Origin: Cherax quadricarinatus | Taxonomy: Eukaryota; Arthropoda; Malacostraca; Decapoda; Parastacidae | Reading direction: 5' to 3' | Assembly: GCF_038502225.1 (NCBI RefSeq) | Contig: NC_091355.1 | Coordinates: forward strand, 11,991,115 to 12,055,114 | DNA: 64,000 nt | Shown: in pieces, positions 11,729-23,849 of the stretch | How positions within the stretch are numbered: position 1 is the stretch's first letter | Layout: every line of letters begins with the position of its first letter | The notes under the pieces: generated by a model | What the model saw: the letters and a program-made list of their open reading frames with translations, nothing else | The model's database searches: none | What the model was told of the DNA's origin: nothing | Translations under genes and position numbers: made by a program

Positions 11729-12051
11729 TGTATTATTATAATAAAAAAGAAGCGCTAAACCACAAGGGCTATACAGCGTTGTACAGGGTATACAGGTCCA
11801 GCTGACATCACTGACATACTACCATACAGAAAGTCGCTTGTTGTGCGAAGCATTTCGGGCAAATTAGGTCAGTTTTGTCCAGGATGCGACCCACACCAGT
11901 GAACTAACACCCAGGTACCCATTTTACTGATGGGTGAACATAAACAATCGATGTAAACACGCCCAATGTTTCTACCCTCACTTGGAATCTAACCCAGACC
12001 CTCGCCGTGTGAAGCGAGAGCTTTAGCCACCAGGCCTCGGGCCACCAATTT
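11729..12051 (-). mobile_element. tRNA-Val-like SINE, tail type 1
   Basis: The minus strand starts with an A-box-like GGCCTGGTGGCTAAAGC, then CGCTTCACAC (tRNA-Val CAC-like anticodon region), a weak B box, and the SINE body (ACCTGGGTGTTAGTTCACTG, GTGTGGGTCGCATCCTGG). After that body the tail differs from the copies at 62305 and 62752: GCCCGAAATGCTTCGCACAA..., ending GCGCTTCTTTTTTATTATAA. No clear target-site duplication. Confidence 0.8.
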
Positions 12052-12585
12052 AGGTGTGGAAGGTTAAGTTTAGGGTTCCTAACTTTATTTACAAGCTAAG
12101 AGCAGTTACCTACATCAGCTCATTGGAAAGCCTTATTATAAGATATTCGGATAGAGAACAGAATAACGTTGGAGTCACCTGTGGGCCAGTGATAACGTTT
12201 GCTTACTTTCAGTATTCTGATCATTCAATATTCTTCATGTAGTCTCTTTTCTCACTTCCTATTTTCATTACGTATCATTTACGTACATTAAATTCCATTA
12301 TTTATCAGTAACTACACATGTTTAATTTCTCGGTCATCCTGCAGACTCATTTTTTTTATTTTTACCTCAGCAAATGTTTATTTAATACTATTTTGAATTT
12401 CCTCTGGTAAGTTATACAAATTAAAAAAAAAAAAACACTACTGAAGCAAGTACAGATACTTGTGTCACCTCACTTGTCACATCTCCCCCACCAAGGTAGA
12501 TTTTTTTTATAAATGTTTGTATTTTTCTGTCAAATCCCTGTCGATTTTTTTTTTGCTTTTATTCCCTTTATACTCACTTATTTGT
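12052..12585. other. AT-rich spacer, no gene seen
   Basis: Contains a poly-A run (~12423-12436) and T-rich stretches. No supported coding or repeat feature. Confidence 0.5.
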
Positions 12586-12973
12586 ACTCACCAATTTGTG
12601 GTTGCAGGGGTCGATTCATAGCTCCTGGCCCCGCCTCTTCACTGATTGCTACTAGGTCCACTCTCTCCCTGCTCCACGAGCTTTATAATACCTCGTCTTA
12701 AAACTATGTATGGTTCCCGCCTCCACTACGTCACTTTCTAGGTTATTCTACTTCCTGACAACTCTGTGACTGAAGAAATACTTCCTAACATCCCTTTGAC
12801 TCATCTGAGTCTTCAACTTCCAATTGTGACCTCTTGTTGCTGTGTCCAATCTCTGGAACATCCTGTCTCTGTTCACCTTGTCAATTCCTCGCAGGATTTT
12901 ATATGTCGTTATCATGTTTTCCCTAACCCTCCTATCCTCCAGTGTCGTCAGACCGTTTTCCCTTAACCTTTCT

Positions 12974-12975
<2 letters not shown>
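12586..12975 (-). pseudogene. LINE-A (CR1-clade) 3' end
   Basis: The plus strand begins TACTCACCAATTTGTGGTTG (complement of the LINE 3' end). The minus strand encodes EERLRENGLTTLEDRRVREN, MITTYKILRGIDKVNRDRMF, RGHNWKLKTQMSQRDVRKYF and FSHRVVRK in one frame (12748-12975). The 5' truncation point is the first base of the following (TG)n tract. Confidence 0.85.
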
Positions 12976-13054
<79 letters not shown>

Positions 13055-13069
13055 TGTGTACGTGTGTGC
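12976..13069. repeat. (TG)n microsatellite at LINE 5' breakpoint
   Basis: Pure TG to 13050, then TACGTGTG variants. Its left end is the truncation point of the LINE-A copy. Confidence 0.95.
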
Positions 13070-13348
13070 ATTCCTTTCTAATTTATTGCACTTCTATCTT
13101 CAGAGACTTCCTTTCCTTCCTTCCTTCCTTTCCTTTTTTAACCTTTCCTGCTCACAATCACTCAATTCCCTTACCCATCACGCCTCTTTCATCCTTTCTC
13201 TCTTGTCTTTCCATATTCCTCTCTCTTTCCCTCCCTCTCTCCTCCTACCCTCGGCCTCTCCCTCCCACGGCTTACAGGCTTAGTCCTAGTGTTGAAATGC
13301 TAATTCCCTCCTCTATCAAATAACGATTGAGTGACAAGTCATAGATGT
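13070..13348. repeat. Pyrimidine-rich low-complexity stretch
   Basis: CTTCCTTCC and TCTCTC motifs dominate to ~13265, followed by ~80 bases of unremarkable sequence. Confidence 0.6.
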
Positions 13349-16300
13349 ATTGAGTGGCTTCTGAGTACGTGTAGCAGACTATTGAGTGGCTTCTGAGTAC
13401 GTGTAGCAGACTATTGAGTGGCTTCTGAGTACTTGTAGCAGACTACTGAGTGGCTTCTGAGTACGTGTAGCAGACTATTGAGTGGCTTCTGAGTACTTGT
13501 AGCAGACTACTGAGTACGTGTAGCAGACTATTGAGTGGCTTCTGAGTACGTGTAGCAGACTATTGAGTGGCTTCTGAGTACTTGTAGCAGACTACTGAGT
13601 GGCTTCTGAGTACGTGTAGCAGACTAGCAGACTACTGAGTGGCTTCTGAGTACTTGTAGCAGACTACTGACTGGCGTCTGAGGACTTGTAGCAGACTACT
13701 GAGTGGCTTCTGAGTACTTGTAGCAGACTACTGAGTGGCGTCTGAGTACTTGTAGCAGACTACTGAGTGGCTTCTGAGTACTTGTAGCAGACTACTGAGT
13801 GGCTTCTGAGTACTTGTAGCAGACTACTGAGTGGCTTCTGAGTACTTGTAGCAGACTACTGAGTGGCGTCTGAGTACTTGTAGCAGACTACTGAGTGGCT
13901 TCTGAGTACTTGTAGCAGACTACTGAGTGGCTTCTGAGTACTTGTAGCAGACTACTGAGTGGCGTCTGAGTACTTGTAGCAGACTACTGAGTGGCTTCTG
14001 AGTACTTGTAGCAGACTACTGAGTGGCTTCTGAGTACTTGTAGCAGACTACTGAGTGGCTTCTGAGTACTTGTAGCAGACTACTGAGTGGCTTCTGAGTA
14101 CTTGTAGCAGACTACTGAGTGGCTTCTGAGTACTTGTAGCAGACTACTGAGTAGTACTTGTAGCAGACTACTGAGTGGCTTCTGAGTACGTGTAGCAGAC
14201 TACTGAGTGGCTTCTGAGTACTTGTAGCAGACTACTGAGTGGCTTCTGAGTACTTGTAGCAGACTACTGAGTGGCTTCTGAGTACTTGTAGCAGACTACT
14301 GAGTGGCGTCTGAGTACGTGTAGCAGACTACTGAGTGGCTTCTGAGTACTTGTAGCAGACTACTGAGTGGCTTCTGAGTACTTGTAGCAGACTACTGAGT
14401 GGCTTCTGAGTACTTGTAGCAGACTACTGAGTGGCTTCTGAGTACTTGTAGCAGACTACTGAGTGGCTTCTGAGTACTTGTAGCAGACTACTGAGTGGCT
14501 TCTGAGTACTTGTAGCAGACTACTGAGTGGCTTCTGAGTACTTGTAGCAGACTACTGAGTGGCTTCTGAGTACTTGTAGCAGACTACTGAGTGGCGTCTG
14601 AGTACTTGTAGCAGACTACTGAGTGGCTTCTGAGTACTTGTAGCAGACTACTGAGTGGCTTCTGAGTACTTGTAGCAGACTACTGAGTGGCTTCTGAGTA
14701 CTTGTAGCAGACTACTGAGTGGCTTCTGAGTACTTGTAGCAGACTACTGAGTGGCTTCTGAGTACTTGTAGCAGACTACTGAGTGGCTTCTGAGTACTTG
14801 TAGCAGACTACTGAGTGGCTTCTGAGTACTTGTAGCAGACTACTGAGTGGCGTCTGAGTACTTGTAGCAGACTACTGAGTGGCTTCTGAGTACTTGTAGC
14901 AGACTACTGAGTGGCTTCTGAGTACTTGTAGCAGACTACTGAGTGGCTTCTGAGTACTTGTAGCAGACTACTGAGTGGCTTCTGAGTACTTGTAGCAGAC
15001 TACTGAGTGGCTTCTGAGTACTTGTAGCAGACTACTGAGTGGCTTCTGAGTACTTGTAGCAGACTACTGAGTGGCTTCTGAGTACTTGTAGCAGACTACT
15101 GAGTGGCTTCTGAGTACTTGTAGCAGACTACTGAGTGGCTTCTGAGTACTTGTAGCAGACTACTGAGTGGCTTCTGAGTACTTGTAGCAGACTACTGAGT
15201 GGCTTCTGAGTACTTGTAGCAGACTACTGAGTGGCTTCTGAGTACTTGTAGCAGACTACTGAGTGGCTTCTGAGTACTTGTAGCAGACTACTGAGTGGCT
15301 TCTGAGTACTTGTAGCAGACTACTGAGTGGCTTCTGAGTACTTGTAGCAGACTACTGAGTGGCTTCTGAGTACTTGTAGCAGACTACTGAGTGGCGTCTG
15401 AGTACTTGTAGCAGACTACTGAGTGGCGTCTGAGTACGTGTAGCAGACTACTGAGTGGCTTCTGAGTACTTGTAGCAGACTACTGAGTGGCTTCTGAGTA
15501 CTTGTAGCAGACTACTGAGTGGCTTCTGAGTACTTGTAGCAGACTACTGAGTGGCTTCTGAGTACTTGTAGCAGACTACTGAGTGGCTTCTGAGTACTTG
15601 TAGCAGACTACTGAGTGGCTTCTGAGTACTTGTAGCAGACTACTGAGTGGCTTCTGAGTACTTGTAGCAGACTACTGAGTGGCTTCTGAGTACGTGTAGC
15701 AGACTACTGAGTGGCGTCTGAGTACTTGTAGCAGACTACTGAGTGGCTTCTGAGTACGTGTAGCAGACTACTGAGTGGCTTCTGAGTACGTGTAGCAGAC
15801 TACTGAGTGGCGTCTGAGTACTTGTAGCAGACTACTGAGTGGCTTCTGAGTACGTGTAGCAGACTACTGAGTGGCGTCTGAGTACTTGTAGCAGACTACT
15901 GAGTGGCTTCTGAGTACTTGTAGCAGACTACTGAGTGGCTTCTGAGTACGTGTAGCAGACTACTGAGTGGCTTCTGAGTACTTGTAGCAGACTACTGAGT
16001 GGCTTCTGAGTACTTGTAGCAGACTACTGAGTGGCTTCTGAGTACGTGTAGCAGACTACTGAGTGGCTTCTGAGTACTTGTAGCAGACTACTGAGTGGCT
16101 TCTGAGTACTTGTAGCAGACTACTGAGTGGCTTCTGAGTACTTGTAGCAGACTACTGAGTGGCTTCTGAGTACTTGTAGCAGACTACTGAGTGGCTTCTG
16201 AGTACGTGTAGCAGACTACTGAGTGGCTTCTGAGTACTTGTAGCAGACTACTGAGTGGCTTCTGAGTACTTGTAGCAGACTACTGAGTGGCTTCTGAGTA

Positions 16301-16822
16301 CTTGTAGCAGACTACTGAGTGGCTTCTGAGTACTTGTAGCAGACTACTGAGTGGCTTCTGAGTACTTGTAGCAGACTACTGAGTGGCTTCTGAGTACTTG
16401 TAGCAGACTACTGAGTGGCTTCTGAGTACTTGTAGCAGACTACTGAGTGGCTTCTGAGTACTTGTAGCAGACTACTGAGTGGCTTCTGAGTACTTGTAGC
16501 AGACTACTGAGTGGCTTCTGAGTACTTGTAGCAGACTACTGAGTGGCTTCTGAGTACTTGTAGCAGACTACTGAGTGGCTTCTGAGTACTTGTAGCAGAC
16601 TACTGAGTGGCTTCTGAGTACTTGTAGCAGACTACTGAGTGGCTTCTGAGTACGTGTACTGAGTGGCAGACTTGTAGCAGACTACTGAGTGGCTTCTGAG
16701 TACTTGTAGCAGACTACTGAGTGGCTTCTGAGTACTTGTAGCAGACTACTGAGTGGCTTCTGAGTACTTGTAGCAGACTACTGAGTGGCTTCTGAGTACT
16801 TGTAGCAGACTACTGACTACTA
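13349..16822. repeat. 32-bp minisatellite array, ~108 copies
   Basis: Unit contains TACTGAGTGGCTTCTGAGTA followed by CTTGTAGCAGAC. The period was confirmed (TACTGAG at 15001 and 15033). Variants: CTTCTG/CGTCTG, ACTTG/ACGTG, and TATTGAG only in the first copies. Irregular copies occur at ~13500, 13620, 14150 and 16655. Stops occur in every frame, so unlike the other arrays it produces no long open frames. Confidence 0.97.
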
Positions 16823-17038
16823 AGCTGCAGAAAAAAAAAGGTGAATAACAGCCAAATATCTCTCTCTCTCTCTCTCTCTCTCTCCCTCTCTCACGTACGT
16901 AAGATCTTGTTGCATTCAAACGTGGGTAAATATGCATCATTTGTATACGTGTTTTATTTTGATAATTGTTATGTTTACTCTGAGTGAAATGCGAGCGTTT
17001 TTTATCTTGTTATATTTCGTGACACTGTATCCTCCACT

Positions 17039-17041
<3 letters not shown>

Positions 17042-17101
<60 letters not shown>
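17042..17101. repeat. (TG)n microsatellite
   Basis: Thirty TG units. A (TC)n tract lies upstream at 16860-16892. Confidence 0.95.
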
Positions 17102-17103
<2 letters not shown>

Positions 17104-17203
17104 GTTTCTCTCTCTGCTCGTCTGTCTCTTCCTGGCTGTGTCCATCTGTTTGACCGTGTGTCTGTCCGTCTGTGTCATGTATCCGTCTGTTTCTCCCTGT
17201 GTC

Positions 17204-17508
17204 TTCACGCCTGTGTCACCGCCTCTCCTGTGTCTCCACGCCTGTGTCACCGCCTCTCCTGTGTCTTCACGCCTGTGTCACCGCCTCTCCTGTGTCTTCA
17301 CGCCTGTGTCACCGCCTCTCCTGTGTCTTCACGCCTGTGTCACCGCCTCTCCTGTGTCTTCACGCCTGTGTCACCGCCTCTCCTGTGTCTTCACGCCTGT
17401 GTCACCGCCTCTCCTGTGTCTCCACGCCTGTGTCACCGCCTCTCCTGTGTCTCCACGCCTGTGTCACCGCCTCTCCTGTGTCTCCACGCCTGTGTCACCG
17501 TCTCTCTC
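17204..17508. repeat. 31-bp minisatellite, ~10 copies
   Basis: Unit contains CACGCCTGTGTCACCGCCTC then TCCTGTGTCTT. Spacing of CACGCCTG is 31 bp (17206, 17237, 17268). A CTTCAC/CTCCAC variant marks the first and last copies. GC-rich compared with neighbours, and open in all plus frames. Confidence 0.93.
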
Positions 17509-19965
<2,457 letters not shown>

Positions 19966-20026
19966 TTGTCTGTCCTCTCCTGCTCTGTGTGCGTATTGTG
20001 TATGTGTATTGTGTGCGCGCGTGTGT

Positions 20027-20027
<1 letters not shown>

Positions 20028-20120
<93 letters not shown>
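20028..20120. repeat. (TG)n microsatellite at LINE tail
   Basis: About 45 TG units running into TACTCACGTAGTTGAGGTTG, the complement of a LINE-A 3' end. Confidence 0.96.
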
Positions 20121-20124
<4 letters not shown>

Positions 20125-20715
20125 CACGTAGTTGAGGTTGCAGGGGTCGAGTCCAAGCTCCTGACCCCGCCTCTTCACTGGTCGCTACTAGGTCACTCTC
20201 CCTGAACAGTGAGCTTTATCATACCTCTGCTTAAAGCTATGTATGGATCCTGCCTCCACTACATCGCTTCCCAAAGTATTCCACTTCCTGATTACTCTGT
20301 GGCTGAAGAAATACTTCCTAACATCCCTGTGATTCATCTGTGTCTTCAACTTCCAACTGTGTCCCCTTGTTGCTGTGTCCCATCTCTGGAACATCCTGTC
20401 TTTGTCCACCTTGTCAATTCCTCTCAGTATTTTGTATGTCGTTACCATGTCCCCCCTATCTCTCCTGTCCTCCAGTGTCGTCAGGTTGATTTCCCTTAAC
20501 CTTTCCTCGTAGGACATACCTCTTAGCTCTGGGACTAGTCTTGTTGCAAACCTTTGCACTTTCTCTAGTTTCTTTACGTGCTTGGCTAGGTGTGGGTTCC
20601 AAACTGGTGCCGCATACTCCAATATGGGCCTAACGTACACGGTGTACAGGGTCCTGAACGATTCCTTATTAAGATGTCGGAATGCTGTTCTGAGGTTTGC
20701 TAGGCGCCCATATGC

Positions 20716-20719
<4 letters not shown>
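20121..20719 (-). pseudogene. LINE-A (CR1-clade) C-terminal region and 3' UTR
   Basis: The best-preserved LINE-A C-terminus. One minus-strand frame reads AAYGRLANLRTAFRHLNKES, YVRPILEYAAPVWNPHLAKH, VQRFATRLVPELRGMSYEER, RGDMVTTYKILRGIDKVDKD, HRDVRKYFFSHRVIRKW and SDVVEAGSIHSFKQRYDKAH, ending in a stop near 20188. The RPxLEYxxPVW...KKLEKVQRxATR...SYEERL...RRxRGDM layout is diagnostic of the CR1 clade. It breaks at GCTGCAG into TG repeats. The endonuclease-RT block continues at 21038, with about 270 bp of element missing between. Confidence 0.88.
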
Positions 20720-20750
<31 letters not shown>

Positions 20751-20765
20751 GCAGGGGTGTGTGTG

Positions 20766-20804
<39 letters not shown>

Positions 20805-20871
20805 CACCTATTTGTGGTTGCAGGGGTCGAGTCATAGCTCCTGGCCCCGCCTCTTCACTGATTGCTACTAG
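20720..20871. repeat. (TG)n tract carrying two micro-fragments of LINE tail
   Basis: TG (20720-20748), then TTGCAGGGG (9 bases of the LINE 3' UTR), TG to 20800, then a 72-bp LINE-A terminus (20801-20872, TACTCACC...GCTACTAGG) that breaks back into TG. These look like extremely short LINE tail insertions inside one microsatellite. Confidence 0.8.
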
Positions 20872-21037
20872 GTGTGTGTGTGTGTCTGTCTGTCTCTTAC
20901 AAACATCCTAATCCTTCTTCCCATCTTCTAATCGCCTCAGACGAAAAAAGTATTCCATTGTTTACATTTGTCTGCTTTCAGAATTTCCCGCGTTTTGTAT
21001 CCTCACATTCTATTCCGGAGCCGCATTTTTGGCGGTG
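20872..21037. repeat. 166-bp direct repeat, left copy
   Basis: From the TG/TCTG run through CTTACAAACATCCTAATCC to CCGCATTTTTGGCGGT. Apart from the microsatellite part, it matches 23149-23314 with one visible difference (GTATTCC versus GTATCCC). Confidence 0.93.
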
Positions 21038-23082
21038 TCTGTCCAGGTCTCTTTGTAGTCCTGCCTGGTCCTCATCAGATTTAATTCTCCTCATTAACTT
21101 CACATCATCTGCAAACAGGGACACTTCTGAGTCTAACCCTTCCATCATGTAGTTCACATATACCAAAAATAGCACTGGTCCTAGGACCGACCCCTGTGGG
21201 ACCCCGCTCGTCACAGGTGCCCACTGTGATACATCATTACGTACCATGACTCGTTGTTGTCTCCCTGTCAGGTATTCTCTGATCCATTGCAGTGCCCTTC
21301 CTGTTATATGCGCCTGATGCTCTAGCTTCTGCACTAATCTCTTGTGAGGAACTGTGTCAAAGGCCTTCTTGCAGTCCAAGAAGATGCAATCAACCCACCC
21401 CTCTCTCTCGTGTCTTACTTCTGTTATTTTATCATAAAACTCCAGAAGGTTTGTGACACAGGATTTGCCTTCCATGAATCCGTGCTGGTTGGCATTTATA
21501 CTCTTGTTCCGTTCCAGGTGCTCCACCACTCTCCTCCTGATAATCTTCTCCATAATTTTGCATACTATACACGTCAATGACACAGGTCTATAGTTTAGTG
21601 CCTCTTTTCTGTCTCCTTTTTTAAAAATGGGAACTACATTTGCCGTCTTCCATACCTCAGGTAGTTGCCCAGTTTCCAGGGACGTGTTGAAGATTGTGGT
21701 AAGTGGCACGCACAACATATCTGCTCCCTCTCTAAGGACCCACGGGGAGATGTTGTCCGGTCCCATTGCCTTTGAGGTATCGATGTCCCTTAGCAGTTTC
21801 TTCACCTCCTCCTCATCTGTATGTATGTCGTCCAACACTTGTTGGTGTATTCCTTGCTGGTGTCCCCATCTGGTCTGTCCCCCCAGAGTCCTTCCTGACT
21901 CTACTGTAAATACTTCCTTAAATCTCGTGTTGAGCTCCTCACATACCTCTTGATCGTTTCTTGTGAGTTCTCCACCTTCTTTCCTCAGCCTTATCACCTG
22001 GTCCTTGACTGTTGTCTTCCTCCTAATGTGGCTATACAGCAGTTTCGGGTCAGATTTGACTTTAGATGCTATGTCGTTTTCATACTGTCGCTGGGCCTCC
22101 CTCCTTATCTGTGCATACTCGTTTCTGGCTCCTCTACTAATCTCCTTGTTTTCCTGGGTCCTATGCCTCCTGTACCTTTTCCATTCTCTGTTGCACTTAG
22201 TTTTTGCCTCCCTACACCTTCGGGTAAACCAAGGACTCGTTTTGGTCTTCCTATTATTTCTGTTTCCCTTGGGAACAAAACTTTCCTCTGCCTCCTTGCA
22301 CTTTGTTGCCACATATTCCATCATCTCGTTTACTGATTTTCCTACCATTTCTCTGTCCCACTGAACCTCCTGCAGGAAGTTTCTCATACCTGTGTAGTCC
22401 CCCCTTTTATAGTTTGGCCTGACCCCTTCAGTTCCTGTTACCTTCTCCACTTGTAACTCTACTATATAATCAAAACTCAGAACCACATGATCGCTAGCTC
22501 CAAGGGGCCTCTCGTAAGTGATGTCCTCAATGTCTGAACTGCTCAGGGTGAACACAAGATCCAATCTTGCTGGTTCATCCTCCCCTCTCTCTCTGGTTGT
22601 GTCCCTGACATGTTGATGCATGAGGTTTTCAAGTACCACATCCATCATCTTGGCTCTCCATGTTTCGGGACCCCCATGTGGCTCCAGGTTTTCCCAGTCG
22701 ATCTCCCTGTGGTTGAAATCGCCCATTACCAGTAACTTTGCTCTGCTCGAGTGAGCTCTTCTTGCCACTTCAGCCAGTGTGTCCACCATCACCCTGTTGT
22801 TTTCTTCGTACTCCTCTCTTGGCCTCCTGCAGTTCTGTGGTGGGTTATACATCACTCCAATGACTACTTTATGTTCTCCAGACTGAATTGTACCTACAAT
22901 GTAGTCTCTTTCTCCAATCATGTCCATGCCTTCCATTTCCTCAAATCCCCATCGGTGTTTTATGAGCAGTGCAACCCCTCCTCCCCCTCTACTCCTTCTA
23001 TCTTTCCTCAGGATCTGATATCCCATTGGGAAGATTGTGTCTGTTATTGTCTCAGCGAGTTTCGTTTCTGTGACTGCTATGA

Positions 23083-23086
<4 letters not shown>
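21038..23086 (-). pseudogene. LINE-A endonuclease-reverse transcriptase block, frame intact
   Basis: The minus-strand frame is open from the TG tract at 23086 (DIIAVTETKLAETITDT, apurinic-endonuclease motif) to 21038. Counting from the Met at 23026, the endonuclease shows GDFN at residues 102-105 and ASDH near 177-180. The RT shows FLDCKKAFDTVPH, GVPQGSVLGPVLFLVYVN and FADD at about 638-641. Residues after ~663 are read from the flanking 166-bp repeat and are not part of the element. It is CR1-clade by sequence pattern. It is flanked by 166-bp direct repeats and cut at both ends: no ORF1, endonuclease N-terminus incomplete, C-terminal domain absent here. It is probably the body of the element whose C-terminus lies at 20121-20719. 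Confidence 0.9.

Positions 23087-23160
<74 letters not shown>
23087..23160. repeat. (TG)n microsatellite at LINE 5' breakpoint
   Basis: TG units beginning where the LINE-A endonuclease frame is cut, continuing into TCTGTCTGTC of the right direct repeat. Confidence 0.95.
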
Positions 23161-23314
23161 TGTCTGTCTGTCTCTTACAAACATCCTAATCCTTCTTCCC
23201 ATCTTCTAATCGCCTCAGACGAAAAAAGTATCCCATTGTTTACATTTGTCTGCTTTCAGAATTTCCCGCGTTTTGTATCCTCACATTCTATTCCGGAGCC
23301 GCATTTTTGGCGGT
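23149..23314. repeat. 166-bp direct repeat, right copy
   Basis: Same sequence as 20872-21037. It continues into unique AT-rich DNA (GGCGGTAATATTTT), so this copy probably keeps the original right flank. Confidence 0.93.
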
Positions 23315-23849
23315 AATATTTTTTGCGTTCTTCGCGAAATTAGAGGAAAAATATTTTCGCGGAATTTGTTGATGAAGGGATTCCAGCGTTTAATTAATGT
23401 CCAAGTGTGGCGAAAGGAATGAGTATTTTATTTTTACTTTTTGATATATGCAGATACCGGCGTAAATCTGCGTATATTTCTGTCCCTTTGTAATATTTTC
23501 CTGCTATACGCAGCGTATGTAATACGGGAGTAATATTTTATGTATTCCCGAGTATTACGAGAATAAGTTGTGTACTTTTGTAGCTCCTGCTATTATTATC
23601 AGTAATAATAGTTATGATAGTATTACAGTAGCGGTAGACGGGGTAATATTTACCAATTATTGGTTATTATAATTTAATATCCCAAGATCGGGTCTATTGT
23701 GATTTATTTTTATTTGAAAAATTCACGATAGATTTAAAAAAAAAAATATTTAGTACAACTTTCACAAAAACACATCTCGATTTTTATTTTAATATGGTAG
23801 ATATGAAGTTAATTTTTCCATCTCGTTTATATAAATTTGATGTACACAG
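23315..23849. other. AT-rich spacer, no gene seen
   Basis: No frame over 60 codons and no repeat. It leads into the 23-bp satellite. Confidence 0.6.

Noticed and set aside
20121..23086. A single intact CR1 LINE
   Set aside because: About 270 bp of coding is missing and replaced by TG repeats and one copy of the 166-bp repeat, and the 5' end is cut, so it is treated as broken pieces.
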